This document shows, in pieces, positions 8,201 through 8,408 of a stretch of DNA of 8,408 bases. The DNA comes from JACTMZ01 sp044359955 (GTDB taxonomy: Bacteria; Verrucomicrobiota; Verrucomicrobiia; Chthoniobacterales; JACTMZ01): positions 1 to 8,408 of the forward strand of contig JBIKLF010000037.1 of assembly GCA_044359955.1 (NCBI GenBank). Direction: 5' to 3'. The position numbers were made by a program, and so were the translations under genes. Positions within the stretch are counted from its first letter, which is position 1, and each line of letters starts with the position of its first letter. The notes under the pieces were generated by a model that saw nothing but the letters and a program-made list of their open reading frames with translations, did not search any database and had not been told where the DNA came from.

Positions 8201-8274
8201 GATGGAACGAGCGCAATCAGCAGCCCCGTCAACACCGCCGCGGCGGCCTGCTTTCCCCATCCTGTTGCGTTCAT
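2212..8274 (-). CDS. Giant secreted multidomain protein: lyase-like N-terminal half, glycine-rich beta-solenoids, InlB-type repeat
   Basis: This 2020-residue exported protein has no recognised name. Visible regions in order: signal peptide 1-29 with an ARA cleavage site; a beta-rich, Trp/Gly-rich region about 56-320; a helical region about 345-690 with MNFNHW (496-501) and SIDHYY (544-549); a beta-rich region about 690-1115 opening at HYGVASLD; a G8-like segment from GNWNDPATW (1136-1144); glycine-rich solenoid module 1 (about 1251-1400); plain beta-solenoid (about 1430-1625); module 2 (about 1631-1812); an InlB-type B-repeat (1818-1891); and a C-terminal domain ending in HFYRIRVLVPQ. Helical toroid followed by beta-sandwich, with Asn, His and Tyr in the helical part, recalls PL8-like polysaccharide lyases, but that is inference. 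No LPXTG or PEP-CTERM signal is seen. The start is the only in-frame start codon after an upstream TAA within the adjacent IS; the ribosome binding site is weak. No gene in the window shows what it works with. Confidence 0.9.
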   Translation of the reverse strand: MNATGWGKQAAAAVLTGLLIALVPSEARATDAQTGWWPPFVPDVAIPAVPPAEPEPVVGTVETLVLETYEAAGISGFRKDWNRAIPLAADGAMTNRTDETVNFGAGPVADWDAPDRPGALACDAVHRSLLLRFPGAAEQIAAALAGGRTILKVELVLPYLGHEVFPPAAYMNPAGLSFLGQVWRNKTPRWHAVAWGLLRPWTADREIGPTYNASIRGAAYWAGFGAREVGLDRGGAAFGPTPLNADLPEGRMDITAALTEAAYGEDLGARLRRLSDCGFLIRKWEAYDASFWNGGYEWATGTGPRGLLLGAPRLLVHLGPGEAGPIPLPPPADLHALAQQPPTGEPTAVFPSEQEFAAWASEFGRHKPDDMDDATWQRLQQLWAQDGKPHNFPETYAAYGEWIDGLLSRAPRRWSGFDAAELGGLIGIRYREALPTPLVEHLRLYWWAWLMPDRETSQLVQGYIGQDAAAAYYASTRDWRGNFSVYRTYCRSMGTMNFNHWASAGTLFGGTLLESPRLLVEGEAGLRDYPLKLWTWSSGSTQESIDHYYLSHTLATQLPFAAYSPTVEQGLMGEAILAKTIGELCSTFHPRLKRFTSSSGRTGIAYALHIQDGISSIMHTVLPGGALTDLGRTTIGNGMPVIGQDFAPSLAATMALDAPWAPAWYGPMVEAKPVPYQMTAQSGGWWKRSFQGQHYGVASLDVATVETVPFIVQWRNQDTAVTSSEALGMLIGRFGVNRTELLDSLWHSSSIRNPNGIVGNQGGPLASIQHRNRLFVLSSPNQGLHFNGRTRPAEITSLQTTLGLVTLHDGWSLLLDGQPVTPPFTATAGQRIVIADGVSFVGIVPLAGTDLGRDIEVEVLADGVSTQMQGGGQLAEALRINAYNYRGTALPQAEWSSEAVDKAWGGFAILAGDTTEHADAAAFDAALAGGSLTSAWDDVNNRVSLSWTLDGDTLACTFAPLESNLLPARTINGDWLYLPPGLVRECDLSAMGWTGRLEKNGFVYQSEPGQMGYLLTDPVHGIAEAWRPFPEPGPLALGLPGGGLVGMFGRVGITRLTVFRNENRVRIDGAVPGPGLATIAAVSGLPAGTDIVLNGQSALTVAGEKNGEPVVFVSLDGEQLPPVEKLLSLRITAAPGNWNDPATWVDGDTLGVPQAGDSVMLNHAVRLSETTPELEAFTNNATLTFNGWNTRLRAATVTVNGTITHPNQTDVTGTPGVNSDWTPDHRVWIVCTNLTVNNGQSIDMNGKGYQGGQGTLPRIGRGPGGGGGYGDGGATSGGGGTHGGGGVLTGRGSIYGSLTAPEDPGSGGAGNNWGNGGNGGGAVRIEATGKVTLNGTITADGNGPGHNRAGGGSGGSVFIACNAIAGGGTLSANGAAINGENGEGGAGAGGRVALVYDTAAQAVQNALAKPALTIRARQGGRGQSYSDAHGEPGTLYLSDASFFPGAAVQGGVLHVDGVTALTVPSLAISAGMFGVAEGTSLTVQGNVTATGRGGLYLRNSAIAIGGNLSLTCSASEFGQSYIYAGASGSLSVAGNLTTDRVRIWYGELNPAIQSMTVGGDFILTNGAPLYVNCGATDATSPAYGARIAVGGEWRIASGSTVSLKSHSTTYSTPLFEVGSFMLEAGATVTGNGLGYSRGPASYSPGYGPGGGKGSHTPPSGGGGHGGAGGLGGSGYGIAYGDANIPVTAGSAGGNSAWGAQAGNGGSCFRLVAARDVRIDGTVTMNGEDSFHERNGAGSGGGIYIHCRAFAGAGTIRAKGGSVTLGAILAGGGGGGRIAVWSQNKDGWIGELSYPDSVAGGSGGAAGGTGTLVWGSFYPVTYDANDATSGDVPAAQTKTHDEVLTLATNSNNLSRIGFAFAGWNTAADGSGTSYAAGAGYATDAAVTLYAQWSATNPDLRDYEAWKLLHWPGGQAPDTVTKRGRQMALHDVFVADLDPFDPNSMLEITRLERQWTNEAWHLMIEFAPASTTRLYAVQAAPDLSGQWQVAIPDIEPEGPSVQVVVPMDAQQHFYRIRVLVPQ
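2602..2823 (-). repeat. InlB-type B-repeat (Listeria-Bacteroides repeat) in the giant protein
   Basis: Residues 1818-1891 carry the hallmark order of this small beta-grasp-like repeat: PVTYDAND near the start, then the central GFAFAGWNTAADGSGTSY, closed by VTLYAQW. There is a single copy. The family is found in cell-surface and secreted proteins. It is followed by a C-terminal domain (residues about 1897-2020) with RLYAVQAAPDLSGQWQ and HFYRIRV, a pattern I associate with the ends of large exported PVC-group proteins. Confidence 0.88.
2839..3384 (-). repeat. Glycine-rich beta-solenoid module 2 of the giant protein
   Basis: Residues about 1631-1812 repeat the layout of module 1: a Gly/Tyr/Pro-rich loop, then FRLVAARDVRIDGTVTMNG, then GIYIHCRAFAGAGTIRAKG, then a six-glycine run and RIAVW. 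The two copies align across about 80 residues with the same strand order and a shared Cys (FIAC and YIHC). The likely origin is an old internal duplication, since identity is moderate and no long identical DNA tract is apparent. Confidence 0.72.
4075..4524 (-). repeat. Glycine-rich beta-solenoid module 1 of the giant protein
   Basis: Residues about 1251-1400 are dominated by Gly-Gly-x runs alternating with short beta-strand signatures (AVRIEATGKVTLNGTITADG, then SVFIACNAIAGGGTLSANG, then GAGAGGRVALVYD). This order recurs nearly residue for residue in a second copy about 1.15 kb further along the gene. The pattern fits right-handed beta-helix turns with glycine-rich loops, as in large surface adhesins and carbohydrate-active proteins. 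It makes up a large part of the CCG/GGC-rich DNA here. Confidence 0.75.
8188..8274 (-). other. Sec signal peptide of the giant protein
   Basis: The first 29 residues have Lys8, a hydrophobic core (AAAAVLTGLLIALV, 10-23) and a predicted signal peptidase I site after Ala-Arg-Ala (27-29). The positively charged n-region is slight, but the overall pattern is typical. It indicates export across the inner membrane and supports the ATG at 8274 as the true start, despite the IS just upstream. Confidence 0.8.
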
Positions 8275-8281
8275 GGCAGCT

Positions 8282-8305
8282 TGGTCTTCCCCCGAAAAAG
8301 TGGAC
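8282..8305. repeat. Terminal inverted repeat (right end) of the IS3-family element
   Basis: Starting at 8282 the plus strand reads TGGTCTTCCCCCGAAAAAG and then TGGAC. This matches the general form of IS150-group ends as I recall them (TG, then a C-run, then AAAAAGT-GGAC) and begins with the TG dinucleotide typical of IS3 ends. Its outer boundary is inferred from that pattern because the partner repeat is outside the window. Confidence 0.7.
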
Positions 8306-8318
8306 TGCGTGAGCGCAG
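8305..8318. other. Small hairpin between the transposase stop and the IS end
   Basis: CTGCG and CGCAG form a perfect 5-base stem around a 4-base loop. On the minus strand a run of five T follows four bases after the stem. It could weakly terminate transposase transcription or be a structural part of the IS end. If it terminates, it would reduce read-through into the giant gene. Confidence 0.35.
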
Positions 8319-8329
8319 CTGTATTGGTT

Positions 8330-8408
8330 TTAGTTTAGTTGATGTTTTTTGTTTTGGAAGTAGCGAGTGAGGAAGTTTTGCGGTGACTGGTAACCGAGGG
8401 CGCTGTGG
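8330..8408 (-). CDS. IS3-family transposase (OrfB, rve/DDE integrase), C-terminal 25 residues
   Basis: Read on the minus strand from the window edge, the frame encodes HSALGYQSPQNF followed by LTRYFQNKKHQLN and TAA (8330-8332). H-S-A-L-G-Y-x-S-P-x-x-F is the strongly conserved end of the integrase catalytic domain in IS3-family OrfB proteins. The DDE residues would lie upstream, outside the window. Nothing shows whether the full transposase is intact. The stop lies about 25 bases inside the inverted repeat, the usual compact arrangement in this family. Confidence 0.85.
   Translation of the reverse strand, partial: HSALGYQSPQNFLTRYFQNKKHQLN

Larger units (their letters stand above)
8282..8408 (-). 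mobile_element. 3' end of an IS3-family (IS150-like) insertion sequence, cut by the window edge
   Basis: The segment contains the C-terminus of an IS3-type transposase followed by a terminal inverted repeat whose outer edge is at about 8282. Codon use is clearly more A/T-rich (Lys/Asn/Gln codons) than in the neighbouring GC-rich gene, as expected for a separately evolving element. Only this end is visible, so the full length, the other inverted repeat and the target duplication cannot be seen. The edge is 7 bases from the ATG of the giant gene. Confidence 0.85.

Overview
This is a high-GC bacterial window. The content points to the PVC superphylum, most likely Kiritimatiellota, Verrucomicrobiota or Lentisphaerota. 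That is inferred from the style of the largest protein: a giant secreted polypeptide with glycine-rich beta-solenoid modules, an InlB-type B-repeat, and a C-terminal domain of the kind often seen at the ends of large exported proteins in that group. No rRNA, tRNA or taxonomic marker gene is present, so the assignment is tentative.

Left part (1-2139, plus strand). Three genes share one direction: a TauE/SafE-type membrane exporter whose start is missing or broken, a creatininase-family metal amidohydrolase, and a Gfo/Idh/MocA-type NAD(P)-dependent oxidoreductase. The last two overlap by ATGA and so look translationally coupled. Together they look like the tail of a small-molecule catabolic and export operon. 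The oxidoreductase is cut off just after its nucleotide-binding domain, so the operon is damaged here.

Junction (about 2110-2211). Roughly 100 bases separate the truncated oxidoreductase from the convergent giant gene. They hold a 10-base perfect palindrome and a rho-independent terminator for the minus-strand gene.

Right part (2212-8274, minus strand). One 2020-residue gene fills about 72% of the window. It encodes a signal peptide, an N-terminal beta-rich region, an alpha-helical region followed by a beta-rich region (resembling the toroid plus beta-sandwich layout of some polysaccharide lyases), a G8-like segment, two homologous glycine-rich beta-solenoid modules, an InlB-type repeat and a C-terminal domain. 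It is probably exported and may act on or bind polysaccharide, but I do not recognise an established family for its N-terminal 1100 residues.

Right edge (8282-8408). The window ends inside an IS3-family (IS150-like) element. The last 25 residues of its transposase and its terminal inverted repeat are visible. The element ends only 7 bases before the start codon of the giant gene, so any expression signals upstream must lie in, or come through, the insertion sequence. The IS at one end and the truncated gene at the other suggest that the giant gene sits in a rearranged, mobile-element-affected region.
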